Shown here: positions 20,895-32,745 of the stretch, in pieces | How the letters are laid out: the number at the start of each line of letters is the position of its first letter | Position numbering within the stretch: position 1 is the stretch's first letter | NCBI GenBank assembly: GCA_018398805.1 | Contig: JAGFBZ010002129.1 | Span: forward strand, 930,001 to 994,000 | From: Hirundichthys speculiger | Taxonomy: Eukaryota > Chordata > Actinopteri > Beloniformes > Exocoetidae | Direction: 5' to 3' | DNA length: 64,000 nt | Translations under genes and position numbers: made by a program | The notes under the pieces: model-generated | What the model saw: the letters and a program-made list of their open reading frames with translations, nothing else | What the model was told of the DNA's origin: nothing | Database searches by the model: none

Positions 20895-22739
20895 GTCACA
20901 TACTTCGTTGTCCTGACTGCATATCCAGTGGTGTCCAGACACTAACAAATATGACTATGGCTGCTCATCATAAACAAATAAGGTGCTAACTACTACTTGT
21001 AAAAGAATACGATGCTAACTGTTCATCATAAATGCCCACAACAGATTATTTTTTCTGGTTAGGATGGCGATATCCCAAAATAAATCCAAAACCAGAACCA
21101 GACTAAATCTTTGTATGTAAGAGGAAAAAAAATAGGCTTGGCCAGACTAAAATCTTACAGTATGCAGCTTTAAACATAGACAATAACTGTACTGAAACGG
21201 TTCATTTTCCTTCAGCTGAGACAATTCTTTCAACTTTTTTGAGTCTCAGTAAATAAAACTCTGGAGGAAGAATCGGTTTCCAACTTGGTTTCAGTGTCAG
21301 AAGAATAATAACAGCATGCTTGAAGGATGTGCTTAAATCACTCAAGCACCAAGGATATGCATTTTTGAACACTAGTCCAAACCTGCGAGTGTTTTCTTTT
21401 GTGCACAACTGGTGAGACAATATTTTTTCTTTTCTTTTTTCCCCTTTAAGTTTGTCTCAGCTGCCTTTCATTTCGCCCAACAGCACTTACTTTGAGCTGA
21501 AACAAAAGCAGCCAAGTATCAAAAAAAAAAAAAAAAAAAAATACACCACCACAATCAAAAGGGTCCTGATGTTTACGTTTCACACCGGGGGGTACTGACA
21601 GCTGAGCAGCAGTGTGCGAATACAGTCAGATGCACTTTCACGTTTCTGTTCTGCCGGTGCTTCCTGTCAGTCTGGCCCCGTCATCCCGGCTTTCTGCACA
21701 TCTCTCAACATGTCAGTTTCATCACTGCTCTCTTTTCTCTATCCTCTTTTTTTTTTTTTACTTCCTGTGTCTCCTGGCATTTTCTCTCAGTATCTCATCC
21801 TCTTCACACGCAAATCACCCTTTCATCCTTTATTCTGGGTTCAACCGGTGATCCTTTGAATATCAGTGGGCGTCCTTTTTAGGCCCATTAGTCCAATATC
21901 CTGGTGTTGAGAGGGGGACGGTGAGGGATGAATTGGCGGCGATGCGGGTTGCACTGCCTGGCATGAGGTACGTGTGAGTGGGCTGTGATGAATTGGATGA
22001 GTGTGTACTTTAATGGATTACTATAAAGTGTGTGTGTGTGGCGCAAAGAGCATGAAAGAACAAGATATAAAGCCCATAAATGAGAGTATTTGATAAAAGG
22101 AACAGGTGACCCAGAGCCAGCAATTAGCTATGCTGCTACAAGCCTCACCTCCTGGGGAACTCCCATAATGCATCACACACCTTTGCTCTATCTGGTTGTA
22201 CAGTGCATGCCACTACTACTGTCATTAAAGCAGCACAAAAGAGTATTTTCATGTTAAAATAGGAGTTATGAGAATATTTGATTACTGTCAGGAAGCGTTG
22301 TCCAGCCTCTCAAAGGCTCCTGTCCCTACTACTGGCAAAAAACTACCCAAAGTAACTTCGGATTCCCGTCCAAGTCGTCCATGGTGACAAGGTGTAAGTC
22401 ACACATCAGCAATGATGAAACTCGCTCACAGAGCTGCAGTGGATGTCATGGAAGAAGTGTCTCAGAGACTCAAGACGATACTAGCTGATGAGAAAACTTG
22501 AGGATTACTAAGCAAGAGACCGATTTCTAGTAACTGTTGGTGTCACTGGCTAGCTGTCAACTCCTTGAACTGCTCAGCATTTTCAGTCATTTTGACATCT
22601 GAGATGTAAAGAGCTAAGAAAGCAAAATGTTGCAAGGCCGAAGACCTCTGAATTCTTCAAACCAATCATTGGGAGCTGAGCTGTTCACCACTACAGCTGC
22701 TTGTTCCAGACAAGCGATCAATATCTTTGCCCCCCTGGA
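20895..22739. other. Unique stretch with A-run, no gene seen
   Basis: A poly-A run lies at about 21520-21541, a T-run near 21748-21759 and a short GT run near 22029. Nothing else was recognised. Confidence 0.4.
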
Positions 22740-23260
22740 CCATTCAAGCTCCACCTGGCCACCTAGCCAGGCCTGAAGCTAGGGTAGCGACGGATTGCCA
22801 ATGTAGTTCCCATGGAGCTCAGCCAGAACTTCAGCAGTCGTCATTTCGGCTCCTCGTAGTTCTTGTTTCAGATGTTGTTTCGGTTGTGACATCTGAAACG
22901 AGAACGGATTCAATCAGAATAAAGTAATGGTTGCATCATCTAGTGGAGCTCCAGCCAGAGTTGTGGAAGTTGTTTAGGATGTTGTTTCTGTAGAGACGTC
23001 TGAAACGAGGATGGATGGACAAGTTTAGGTTAGAATGACTGTAAGGTAACATTAGTTGGCCTCACAGCTTAGTCTAGGCTCAGTTTAACTAAAATAGGTA
23101 GCTTGTGGTAATTGAGTTCTTTTTTTTCATTAACTGGGGACCCTCAGAGTCAGCTCCTGCCAAAATGTCATCCTCCGTGGGCTTAAACTGTATTCAAAAC
23201 TACTCTTTTAGAAAGCCTTTAGGTGGCGATTTGTCCAGTTTTCCTTGTGCAGTCTACGGT
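22740..23260 (+). repeat. Family A dispersed repeat, long copy
   Basis: The right half (GATGGATGGACAAGTTTAGG, GGTAACATTAGTTGGC, AACTAAAATAGGTAGC, TCAGCTCCTGCCAA) parallels 15590-15790. The left half contains CATCTGAAACGAGAACGGA and a second CGTCTGAAACGAGGATGGA, an internal partial duplication. After 23220 the GATTTGTCCAGTTTTCC end recurs near 26140. Confidence 0.5.
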
Positions 23261-24041
23261 CACATGTAGTGATGTCAAATCCAACTCCTTTTAAGGGATT
23301 TTAGTTCTCTTGGATTAGTCCCTACTCAGACTTGGATCCAACCATTCCTTCAGATCCCTCGGCTCTGTCTACATTAACGTAGTAATCCTGCTCGTGAAAC
23401 TGGAGCTACCAAAAGCACAGTTGAATTAAACGAGTGTATCCCTGTACAGCACTTATTCAGACCGCAGTTTTACATCCAGCTTATCACTGAGCCATGTATT
23501 CAAGACTCGGTCCATTGACATGCGTCCTGATCTCTTGTTGTTTAAAAGTGTTGTGTCAAATTTATTTAACATCTCTCAACCTCGATCTGTCAAATCAGCT
23601 GGACGAATACTCTGACTCCAGTAGTACAGCAAACATGTTATCAATCTGAGTTGAAAGCTCCGTTATAGGTATGTTGTAAGGCAGATGGTCCTGCTGTTTC
23701 TGTTTGGTTCTGCTGGGGCTCTCTTCTGGTTAAGTTTTTTTTTCCTTTTCCACTGTCGCCTTGTACATGCTCATGATTCAAAGAAACAAAGTGAAGATTT
23801 GATGCAATTTGTTGGTTTCCTGAGGAAGGCTGCCTCCTTGGAGTTGGTGTTTGCATTACTATAGTCTAAGTTTCAATTGAGTTGGCATGAATTAGATTAT
23901 ACATGGAAGATAATGAACTGGGTTCAATTGTAATTGGGTGATTAATTGAACTGAAATCAACTGCATTTAACTAGACTTGTCCTGCATGTGTTTACTTTCT
24001 CTTGAACTGGACTAAACTGAATAATACTTCATTTTACCTCA
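23261..24041. other. Unique stretch, no gene seen
   Basis: No recognised coding or repeat sequence. Confidence 0.4.
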
Positions 24042-24049
24042 ATGGGAAA

Positions 24050-24597
24050 TAGGGATGTTCGTGGCGACTAATTTCCCTGTCGACTAAATGAAAATTTTAA
24101 TTAAGACTAGTCGACTAGTCTAAAAAAAAGGAGCTGCGTTATCCTCTCAGACCGGAAGGGAGAACACCGTCTCCGGGTAAACAATGTCAAATCGGCCTGA
24201 GTGTGGCTAGCACCGCTAGCATCAGCAGCCGTCGTCTTGTGCAGATTAACATCCAAATGCTTGAGTCGAATGTGGTTGCGCTTGATCCAGTCGAGTGATT
24301 GTATGCCAGTTGTTTCTGACACAGTCTACATACTACCTTGTTTTCATTTTCTAGATTAAAATACCGTGTAAGTAAGTGCCGTTTTAAAACTCCAGTCTAC
24401 TCGAGCATTGCTGCGGAGAGGGAGACTGCTGTCTGACGGCTCTGTAGCCCCGACTAGTGGCGGGCGACTGTATGACAGTTAAGCGGCCTTGTACATGAAT
24501 AAAACACAAATTGGTTTAAATGACTAATATTTCTGGTGCCGACTAGTAAGTGGGCAGACGTTTAATCGTTTAGACGAACTAATCGCGTGCATCTCTA
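24050..24597. mobile_element. hAT-type non-autonomous element with perfect target duplication
   Basis: The element is flanked by ATGGGAAA on both sides (24042-24049, 24598-24605). Ends are TAGGGATGTTCGTGGCGACTA and, complemented, TAGAGATGCACGCGATTAGT, with related CGACTAGT words repeated inside. No transposase domain was found; the 71-codon minus frame at 24107-24322 has no recognisable motif. Confidence 0.88.
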
Positions 24598-24605
24598 ATG
24601 GGAAA

Positions 24606-26079
24606 TGTATCCTTTGCAGTATAAATCACATCGGAAAAAAAGTAATTGAGTCAAGCCAAAAGAAACATGAGGTCTGAAATTGTTGGATGTTTAAATTTCC
24701 AGAGATCATGAATGCACCGGAAGGCTGTGTTTTGTTGCTTGGCAACAACTGTGCTAATGATATCGCATGCAGTAGGTGACGCTGGTGAACCCTTTCAACA
24801 GACAGCATGGATGGAAACTTGCAGTCAACAGTTCAGCATCTGGGGTGCAGAGGTGCTCCTTCACTGTCAGATGTCCATGATAACACTGCAACCACTTCCT
24901 ACTCAACTTTCGTCAGTCTGTCTGAGGTCCTTTTGTCCACCTGTGTTTTCTGAAATCCACATGGAGAGATTCTGGAGTCCCAAACATGCTTCCTGCAGCC
25001 ACATCTCCAAAAACACAGTGCAGGATTAAAGCGCCCCGAGATGACTTTATTGTTCCTTTAGCAACATATTCTTAACGGAGCAAAAGAAAAGTTTCCAGTC
25101 AGAATATCAAAGTGACCACTTCCTTATGTTCTATGTATTTATGAACTGGGAAAACGTAGCACTGAGGTGATGGCACATATCTGCCTCCCAGTCTCTCCGG
25201 TGGGCGAGCGCAGCCTCCCTAGTCGGGAGTGAGGAGCTCCTGCTCTTCACATCTCCCTCATTTATCACCCCTTACAGCAGTGGAATTTTCCCCTCCGTGT
25301 TCAGACGCATCCAACGGCTCCATAACTCACCGCCGTGACAGTTCGACAGCTCCGAACAGAAACACTCATCTCGCCGAGTTTCTCCGTGACTTTGTGTGGG
25401 CCATCTCTCAGCCGCGTAGGTGCGGCCCACACGCAGGCGTTCCTGAGCGTCCCGCCGCACGAACACGCGCCCGCACAAAAGGTCTTTCTGTTCCACTGCG
25501 CTCCAAAATGTACCGCTGTTTCTTTTCCGCGGACGTGACAGGACAGGTGTGAAAGGCTGGTGCCAGCGTCTGGCGCAGGGGGGGATAATGTAAACAGCCA
25601 GGAATGTGATCCACGTAACGGCAACGGGAGAGGGGTTTGTAGGGGTGAGAGGTCACTCACCGCAGCGAAACAAAAGAAATGAAACATTATCCTCCGTGAC
25701 AATCAACCTCTGCTCGGAAAGCTCTTTCAGCCAATTGCCATTGTCTGTCAACTTTCCGGCGAGTAATGGCTGCTGGCTTTAAGCTCCACTGGTGATTTAT
25801 GTAGATTGACTATATTACCATGTTATGAATGACTGTATTATTACAGGAGGACGGCACAACTGCAGAAGATTAAAGCTCTTCAAAAATAGTGACATATTGC
25901 AGTATGAGATCAGTCATTTTATTCAAGTTACAACCTGCCACTTTGCATGTTTTTCATTGGTAGCTCTTTTGCCATGTTTCTGCCTCTCGCCTTTTTAAGG
26001 AGTAAACTTAAATTAAACAACTATATTTTTACAAATATAAACATATGTAACAACAAAGTACATGGATAGAAAGAAAAAC
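24606..26079. other. Unique stretch with CpG-dense block 25190-25690
   Basis: The block at 25190-25690 is visibly CpG-rich (GCCGCGTAGGTGCGGCC, CCCGCCGCACGAACACGCG) and has overlapping frames on both strands without family resemblance, as CpG-rich non-coding DNA gives. A symmetrical GTTGCTTGGCAAC occurs at 24734-24746. No exon is recognised. Confidence 0.35.
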
Positions 26080-26300
26080 AGTCAATTTCTCCGGCGAGTT
26101 TTGAATGAAGCCCGACTGTCGGCTGATGTCACAGGGGGTTTGTCCAGTTCCTTTTTATGCAGTCTCTGGCTATATACAGTACTTTTATGAAAAAATCCTT
26201 TAAATGTGTGGAGAACAGTAAAGTAGCACCAGGAGGTCTAATATTGTTAACAATGCTGGCACTGAATTATAAGGAGCGACATAGCTACACTCCCCTGGAA
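26080..26300 (+). repeat. Fragment related to family A 3' end
   Basis: GGGTTTGTCCAGTTCC followed by TATGCAGTCTCTGGCTATAT parallels GATTTGTCCAGTTTTCC and GTGCAGTCTACGGTCAC at 23227-23275. The remainder is not matched inside the window. Confidence 0.35.
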
Positions 26301-27329
26301 GTCTATTTTGTTTGGATGGCAGTGTTAAGACGTCTTGAAATGATCCACACTAGCAAAGCAATCAAACCTGATTTTGTTTTAATCAAAATAAACCTGTCAC
26401 ACGCAAATGTATGAAGCCGCTTTACCATCACCCACACATTAATGTAGTCACAATTTATGTTCATAAACAAAAGTCCATATTACTTGAAAAATGACTTAAA
26501 CCAACATGTATTGGAGTTGTTGCAAAACAGCGCACAGAAATATAGATTTAATCACTGCTAACCATATAAACATGTGATAACGTAATGTTGGTAGCACCGA
26601 TTGCGAGAGTTATAATGCTTTTTTATTTTACTTATTTATTTTTTGTAACAAGGTGAGCTAATTCCCTTTATAAGGAATGAGTCTGCTGAAACCAGTGCTT
26701 TAGGAGTGACCACAGACTCTGCTTTGATGAGTGTCCCTGACCTGCTTAGCTCATCTGTTTGAACTGACAAGCTAAAAGGGCAGTGGGATTCGTCACTTAT
26801 TAAGGCAGGGAAGCTAGCTCTTTAATCACCGCCGTTGTTTAGCAGATAGGAAATAGTTGCCCGACTTGGTGGCCTCCCTGGGACAAACTGGGACAAAAAC
26901 ACGAGTCCAAGAATAGCGAAGCCAGAAAAACAGAAGCTAACACAGTTCGGTGTTTACTCTCTGCAGTGGCGTGACCTCCTTCAGACAAAGACTTGTTATT
27001 TTCTTTTCATTGAAGTTTGAAAATCCCACTGCTTGTTACTTTATTCCCCATCTGTAATTGCCTGTTACAATAGAGAATTAGATGAAATATCTGCACCGTG
27101 TTGTGCTGGAATTAGACCTCCAGTGATGGAGAGACTTGGCTCCTTCCTCAAATTTACACTGACTGTCTGGAAAAGGATTCAAGTGAACTAATTAACAGAA
27201 CTTAACTTAACTTAACTTTTCATTATTTGGGAACACCCTAAATGCAACGAGCATACTGGTTTTTCAGTTTTAGCTAATTTAAGGATATTTTCAGCGGTCG
27301 TGACTGTAAAGATTGATTTTAGATGAAAG
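26301..27329. other. Unique stretch, no gene seen
   Basis: Nothing recognised; a short CTTAA tandem is present near 27203-27220. Confidence 0.4.
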
Positions 27330-27995
27330 TACATTTAGCAGTGTATTCACATGTCAAGCTGCTGTTTACTGCTACTACAACCAAAAGATACTGGTGGGTT
27401 ATTGCTTTAAAGAGCATATATTTTGCCATTTCTTTTAGTTTCTTTCAGTTTCTTGAGATCTTAAAGAAGTGCCTGCAACATGTTTTGGTCAAAAGTAGCT
27501 ATTTTAGCTTGGCTGGCTAACTCATCCTCACCTGTGATACTAAATTGCATTGTGTCACATTCATTTTGATTAAATTTGTTTGCCCAACCTCATTTCCGTT
27601 ATTACTGAAATGGTATTTTGAATAAATACTGCTGCAGCTGAGCTGAAGTTACTCCAGGTAGCAGCCTTCGTTGGGGGACAAAAGTAGCTGCTGACTGCTG
27701 CTTCACGGCGCTTCCTTCTTGGACCGTCCGGGGCCAACTCACAGCTGGTCGCTGCAGTCTGTTAATACAGTCAACACCACAGCAAAGAATATTGTCTTTA
27801 AACTACAAATGACTATGGCTAGTGGTCTGGTGAGTCAGGTGGTTTAATGGGAGGACCCAGCTGCTGTAAGAGGTAGAAGCTAGCGCTAGCGGCAGTCCAG
27901 CTGGCGTTCTCTGGTTAGCCCTGGCATACAGCCTTCAACCACGGCTCAAGAGAGCTCCTTTGTAAGTTACGTCCCCCAAACCTTCCAGGCCAACC
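27330..27995 (-). repeat. Family A dispersed repeat, longest copy
   Basis: Read on the minus strand: GGGTTGGCCTGGAAGGTTTG, CCAGCTGGACTGCCGC, CAGCAGCTGGGTCCTCC, AACAAATTTAATCA, TTAGCCAGCCAAGC, TAAAATAGCTAC, and then CAAAACATGTTGCAGGCAC. The order and spacing agree with copy 1 at 170-572. There is no coding frame across it. Confidence 0.5.
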
Positions 27996-28234
27996 CAAAA
28001 TCAGTCACAGCAGTCTCTTAGTGCAGCAAAACAAGCCACATTATCTTTAAAGTAAGAATTACGATGATCTGTTAGGTCTTTATTCACAGTTTAGAAGTCT
28101 AGTCAAGACAGTGATCATTGCTGAAGTGATGACAGGTAGCCATCAATCAAAAGACCACATCTTTATCTATGCATACATTTGTGGCTTCATATAATTTTAT
28201 CTGGTGTGGTATATAAACGTTAAATGCACATACA

Positions 28235-28297
28235 GTTGTCACAGATGTAAAATCTAGCCAAGGAGACCAAAACTGTTGTTTTGAACCGAGAAGTATA
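28235..28297 (+). repeat. Family B fragment cut by the L2 3' end
   Basis: ACAGTTGTCACAGATGTAAAAT, then GGAGACCAAAACTGTT and GTTTTGAACCGAG parallel ACAGTTGTCATGGATGTGAAAT and AACGGAAACCAAAACTG at 55178-55220. The match stops exactly where the L2 tail begins at 28298. Confidence 0.5.
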
Positions 28298-30655
28298 TCA
28301 AATCAAATCAAATCAAATCAATCTTTATTTGTATAGCGCTTTTCATGCAAAACATGCAACACAAAGTGCTTTACAGAATTAAAAACAAATAATCACAATA
28401 AAACCCCTTCCCTCCCACCCTCCATACTAAACACATACACACGCACAATCACAACCACTAGGGCGACATGGCATGGCACTGAGGATTAAGGAAACGCCAC
28501 CTTTTGGGCCGTCCACACTGGGAGGAGCCGCAGGCCTTATCAGGGTGACCAGCACCTGGGCCCCCCGACTCCAACTGACAGGCGGACCCCCAGATCAGTA
28601 GGAGGAACCCCCAGCCAGCCAGGCCAGAGGGACCCAAGGACAGCACCCCCAGTCACCTGACACAGCTCCCAGTGTGGAGGACCCCCCTGAGGAAACACTG
28701 GAGTTAAAAGATAATGACTAAAAGCATAAAATAGCAAGATAAAGCAACATAAAAACAGGATAGCACCAGATAAAAACGTAAGAAGAGTTTAAAATATTAA
28801 TTAAAAGCCTGATTAAAAAGGTGTGTCTTTAGTCTTCCTTTAAAAATATCAACAGTCTCTGCAGTCCTGAGGCCCTCCGGCAGGCTGTTCCACAGGTGGG
28901 GGCCATAGTGGCTAAATGCTGCCTCACCGTGGGTTTTTGTTCTAGGTTTTGGTATGGTTAAAAGGCCAGTGCCGGAGGACCGCAGGGTCCGCGAGGGTTG
29001 ATATGGTAAAAGCAGGTCAGATAAATAAGAGGGCGCAAGGCCATTAAGACATTTAAATACCAGTAAGAGAATCTTAAAATCGATCCTGAAGCAGACAGGG
29101 AGCCAATGCAGCGACTTTAAAAACTGGCGTAATGTGTTCCCGCCCTCTGGTCTTCGTCAGCACGCGAGCGGCTGAGTTCTGTAATAACTGGAGATTTGAG
29201 ATACTCTTTTTGGGAAGACCAGAGAGCAGGGCATTACAGTAATCCAAGCGACATGAAATAAAAGCATGCATTAGCACCTCCGTATTGGCCTGAGAGAGAA
29301 ACGGGCGGACTCTGGCTATGTTCTTAAGGTGATAAAAACCTATTTTTGTTATATTTTTAATATGTGGTATAAAATTTAGCTCAGAGTCAAAAATCACGCC
29401 CAAATTCTTTACTGATTGCGTCGGTTTAAGATCCTTTAGTTTTGGTAAAAGTTTCTCTCTCTGGCCTTCAGGACCTATAACTAAAACCTCAGTTTTGTCC
29501 TGGTTGAGCTGTAGGAAATTCTCTGCCATCCATGACTTGATGTCTACAATGCAGTTAAAAAGGACATCAATTGGTCCTGTGTCATCAGGAGACACGGCGA
29601 TGTACAGCTGTGTATCATCAGCATAACTGTGGAAGCTGATGCCGTGTCTCCTGATGACGTCCCCAAGGGGAAGCATGTAAAGATTAAAAAGAAGTGGACC
29701 TAAAATTGAGCCTTGGGGAACCCCACATTCAATTTCATGGGATTCTGAGGAACATGTATCCATACTTACATAAAAGCATCGGTCTGTGAGATAGGAACAA
29801 AACCAGTTAAAAACAGTACCGGAGAGGCCGACCAGGTGTCTGAGTCTATTTAATAAAATGCGATGGTCTACTGTATCAAAAGCCGCACTTAGATCCAGTA
29901 GAACCAACACCGTGAGCTTTTTATTATCTAAATTCCACCTGATGTCATTTAAAATCTTTAAGAGTGCTGTCTCGGTACTGTGGTTCCTCCTAAAACCAGA
30001 CTGATGTTTCTCTAAAATGCTATTTCTGTTTAAAAAGTCATTAATTTGGTTAAAAACCAGTTTTTCTAAAATTTTACTTAAAAATGGTAAGTTGGATACG
30101 GGTCTGTAATTATTAAGAACGTTTGGGTCTAAATTGCTCTTCTTCAGAAGGGGCTTCACCACCGCCGTTTTAAAGGCGGTAGGGAAGACACCCGTCTGAA
30201 GAGAGCAATTCATGATGTTTAAAAACTGCTCCTCGAAGACTCCATAAAACGATTTAAGAGTGATGTGGGAATTGGATCTAAAAGGCAGGTTGTAGGGTTT
30301 ACTTGGGAGAAAACTCGACCAAGTGTCCTTGCATCAACCAGGGCAAAACTCTCCAGCGTCTCCTCAGGCAAGGACAACAATCCAGGTGTGCTTACAGGCA
30401 AAACTTTCTGGGATGACAGACAGGATCTGATGTCCTTGATTTTTGTGTTCTGAAGTGGTCTGCAAAGTTTTCACAGAGATCATCCGTGGGTGTCTTAAAA
30501 ACTTTATTAAAATTAGTGCCTGTTAAAATATTAAAGGTGGAGAAGAGGAACCGGGGGTTGTTTTTATGGTTGGTGATGAGTTGTGAGAAATGGGAGATTC
30601 GTGCCTTTTTTACTGCGTTATTGTAGGTTTTGAATTGTTGGCGTAAAAATCTTAT
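28298..30655 (-). mobile_element. L2-clade LINE, 5'-truncated, best preserved in window
   Basis: On the minus strand the element ends with AAAAGCGCTATACAAATAAAG and a TTGATT tandem repeat (28298-28325). It has a 3' untranslated region of about 470 bp, then reverse transcriptase coding sequence up to about 30640. The endonuclease half is missing; 5' truncation is usual for LINE insertion. A copy of its untranslated region sits at 11455-11908. The 5' junction near 30655 is approximate. I could not identify a target duplication. Confidence 0.88.
28798..30640 (-). pseudogene. L2 reverse transcriptase pseudogene
   Basis: Reading the minus strand: NPRFLFSTFNILTGTNFNKV and DDLCENFADHF (about 30560-30440), then STPGLLSLPEETLESF and [10 protein letters not shown] (30219-30401), then a 379-codon frame (29074-30213). 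This frame holds [43 protein letters not shown] (palm Asp), [13 protein letters not shown] and SYADDTQLY (catalytic Asp pair), all intact, then [14 protein letters not shown]. Near 29108 one frameshift; the other frame then continues [36 protein letters not shown] and HLWNSLPEGLRTAE to a stop at 28798-28800. Further frameshifts lie near 30230 and 30400. The active site is preserved but the protein cannot be made in one piece. Confidence 0.85.
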
Positions 30656-31689
30656 GTGTATATGTACTTATTGCTGCTTAAAAGTTTGATATTTTTTACC
30701 ATGGGGGTTAGCTCCTCATCATCATTCAAGGAAATGCTTTTTTTTTTTACTTCAACATTGAACTGGACTACAAAAACAGCTTGGATAAAGTTTACATCAC
30801 CTTCTTCAACAATGCTTTTACATCTCTGATTAAAGCAGTTGGTTTTAGGGGGTGTTGAGGGTCGACTGGACGGATGGTGGGAGGGAGTCAATTTAGACGA
30901 TCTAATACGAGCTCTCAAGCAAAGACGTGCCCATACTCCCTTTAAGGATTTATGGTAAAAGGTCACTCGTAATTTCCCAGCGCTGAACTTTAACCAAGCT
31001 GAGCATTAAGTCTATTTATGCTTCTGTCATAATTCATTTGACAAGTTTGCGATTCTTCCTAAATCCTGAGGTATTTTCCAACACCATTTAACATTCTCCG
31101 CGCAAGTAATTAGTGACAGCCATCTGGTAGTGACTTAGAATAATCATAAAGGAGCGTACAGCAGGATGTTTGTTCTGAAACATCTGTAGCAGAACTTGGA
31201 GAAAGTTAAGTTCCATGGTGCTGGTGTATTAAATTTCCCTTTAGCTTCCCTTTGCCTGGAAGACATTATCAGTTGATGACCCAAGTGAGAGCGAGGGAGA
31301 CAACGTTTGTGGCGGTAAGTAGCCTGTAATCGCTTCCACAGAGGCTTTATTGTGCAGATTTTACACTCCATAGTGAGGACATTCAAATAAAATGGCGGAA
31401 GATAAACGTAGTGTCGTAAACTGCAAAGAGGGGGTGGTCCCAGACATGGAGGCTTCGTAGTGTTTGCTTAATCTTTTACTATCACCATTGTTGGCTTTAA
31501 GTGGGGCTGTGTTTGCCATGAGTCCATATACATATAAATCATCTCATGCGGTAGTCAGAGACATAAAGGTGGAAGCTTTATGGAAGCTGAGAAATTGTTT
31601 ACACTGAACTCCTTCTCATTCAAGGGTTGAGTTTTACAACTTCCTTGTTTTAATTCACTCGTTATTTTTCCTTTGGAAACTGAGGGTTA
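30656..31689. other. Stretch next to L2, no gene supported
   Basis: A 104-codon minus frame (30652-30966; contains NCFNQRCKSIVEEGD and SLNDDEELTPMVKN) is not one I can assign to a family. It overlaps the L2 junction. The rest shows nothing recognisable. Confidence 0.3.
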
Positions 31690-32140
31690 ACATGCCAAGG
31701 ACCACCCAACCCATGCACCTGACCCTTATGGCCTCTCCTGCAGGTGGTGAGCCTGGAAGAGGGCGAACCAGTGTGACTAGTGGGCGCCCCCCATGGGTAA
31801 AGGCCCAGGCACATTTTTATTTTTCTTGACCACATGGTTCTACTGAAGCGCCTTTAGCCGGGCCTATCGTCCAGGATCAATTTGCCTTGGGAGAGCATAC
31901 CAGAGGCAGACAACATAGCTCCTGAGATTGTTTAAGGTAGCGATTTAAGGTGGATTTATCTCTGTTTCAGGCATGTCCAATTGGTAGGAGGCCCTGTGGC
32001 AGACCCAGAGACACTCCTGGAGAGATTGTATTTCTCAGCCAGTGAGGACGCACCTTCAATATCCAATGTGGTGGAGCTAGAAGAGGAGGCCAGGAAGAGG
32101 GAGGTTTGTGCTTCTCTGGAAGAAGGTGGATGGCATTCAC
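31690..32140 (+). mobile_element. Rex3-like RTE LINE fragments, plus strand
   Basis: From 31973 the wording GGCATGTCCAATTGGTAGG, then CCAGAGACACTCCTGGAGAG, TTGTATTTCTCAGCCAG and GAGGTTTGTGCTTCTCTGG parallels the C-terminal coding end of Rex3-type elements, the same region seen on the minus strand at 14090-14230. The preceding 31690-31930 contains CCTTATGGCCTCTCCTGC and GGTGGTGAGCCTGG, which I recall from fish LINE sequence but cannot place firmly. No reverse transcriptase core is present. Confidence 0.5.
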
Positions 32141-32414
32141 TCTTGCATTTGGACCCAAACTACTCAAAAGCTCCATTTTCCCGAAACTTGTTTTACTGGT
32201 TCCTGATTCTGTCTTTTCACAGCTCATCTTTCCCCAGATTGTTGTTTACTGTTTTCTACCATGGCTGCCACACCTCGAAAACTGACGCATTTCTCAAAAG
32301 CCCTGATGAGTTCTCGTCATTGATCTGATGGTTTCCATTTGAGTTAGCAGAAATCACTGAAATAGACATTCCTGAATGCAGCAGTTTCATAAGTAGAGAT
32401 GAACAACAGCCTCA

Positions 32415-32580
32415 CTGAACATTTTCTTTTTCAGTTTTTCCCTTTAAGGATCGCCACAGCACCTGTTTCCATCTTACTCCTTCTTCTACACGCTCCTTTG
32501 TCACACCAACTAACTACATATCCTCTTTCATCACATGCAGACACGCCTTCTTTTTCTTCAGCCAACAGTAGCTCAGTTGT
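32415..32580 (-). mobile_element. RTE-type LINE 3' end fragment
   Basis: On the plus strand GGATCGCCACAGCACCTG, TCCATCTTACTCCTTC, TTTGTCACACCAACTAACTA and TCCTCTTTCATCACATGC are the antisense of a C-terminal/3' end familiar from fish RTE elements that finish with a CTGTGGCGACC motif. The fragment is about 165 bp and has no catalytic motifs. Confidence 0.45.
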
Positions 32581-32614
32581 GGCCGATGTTAATCCAGGCC
32601 CGACTGATCCGATA

Positions 32615-32745
32615 TGGAAATCTGTTTCATGTTCCGCACATTTAGCTTGTCACTGGTTTTATATCGATGTCCTCTCTCACACAGCCCTCCCCTTTATTCG
32701 TGGCACATGGGACTGGCACTACAAGAAGCTTCTGACCACTTAGCC
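32615..32745. repeat. Repeat fragment with GGACTGGCACTA end
   Basis: CGATGTCCTCTCTCACACAGC, CCCCTTTATTCGTGGCAC and GGGACTGGCACTACAAG have a weak counterpart at 39355-39425 (GACACCCTTCCTAACACA, CTCATTTTCCAGG, AGGACCGGCGCT). Both look like decayed copies of one fish repeat. Confidence 0.35.
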
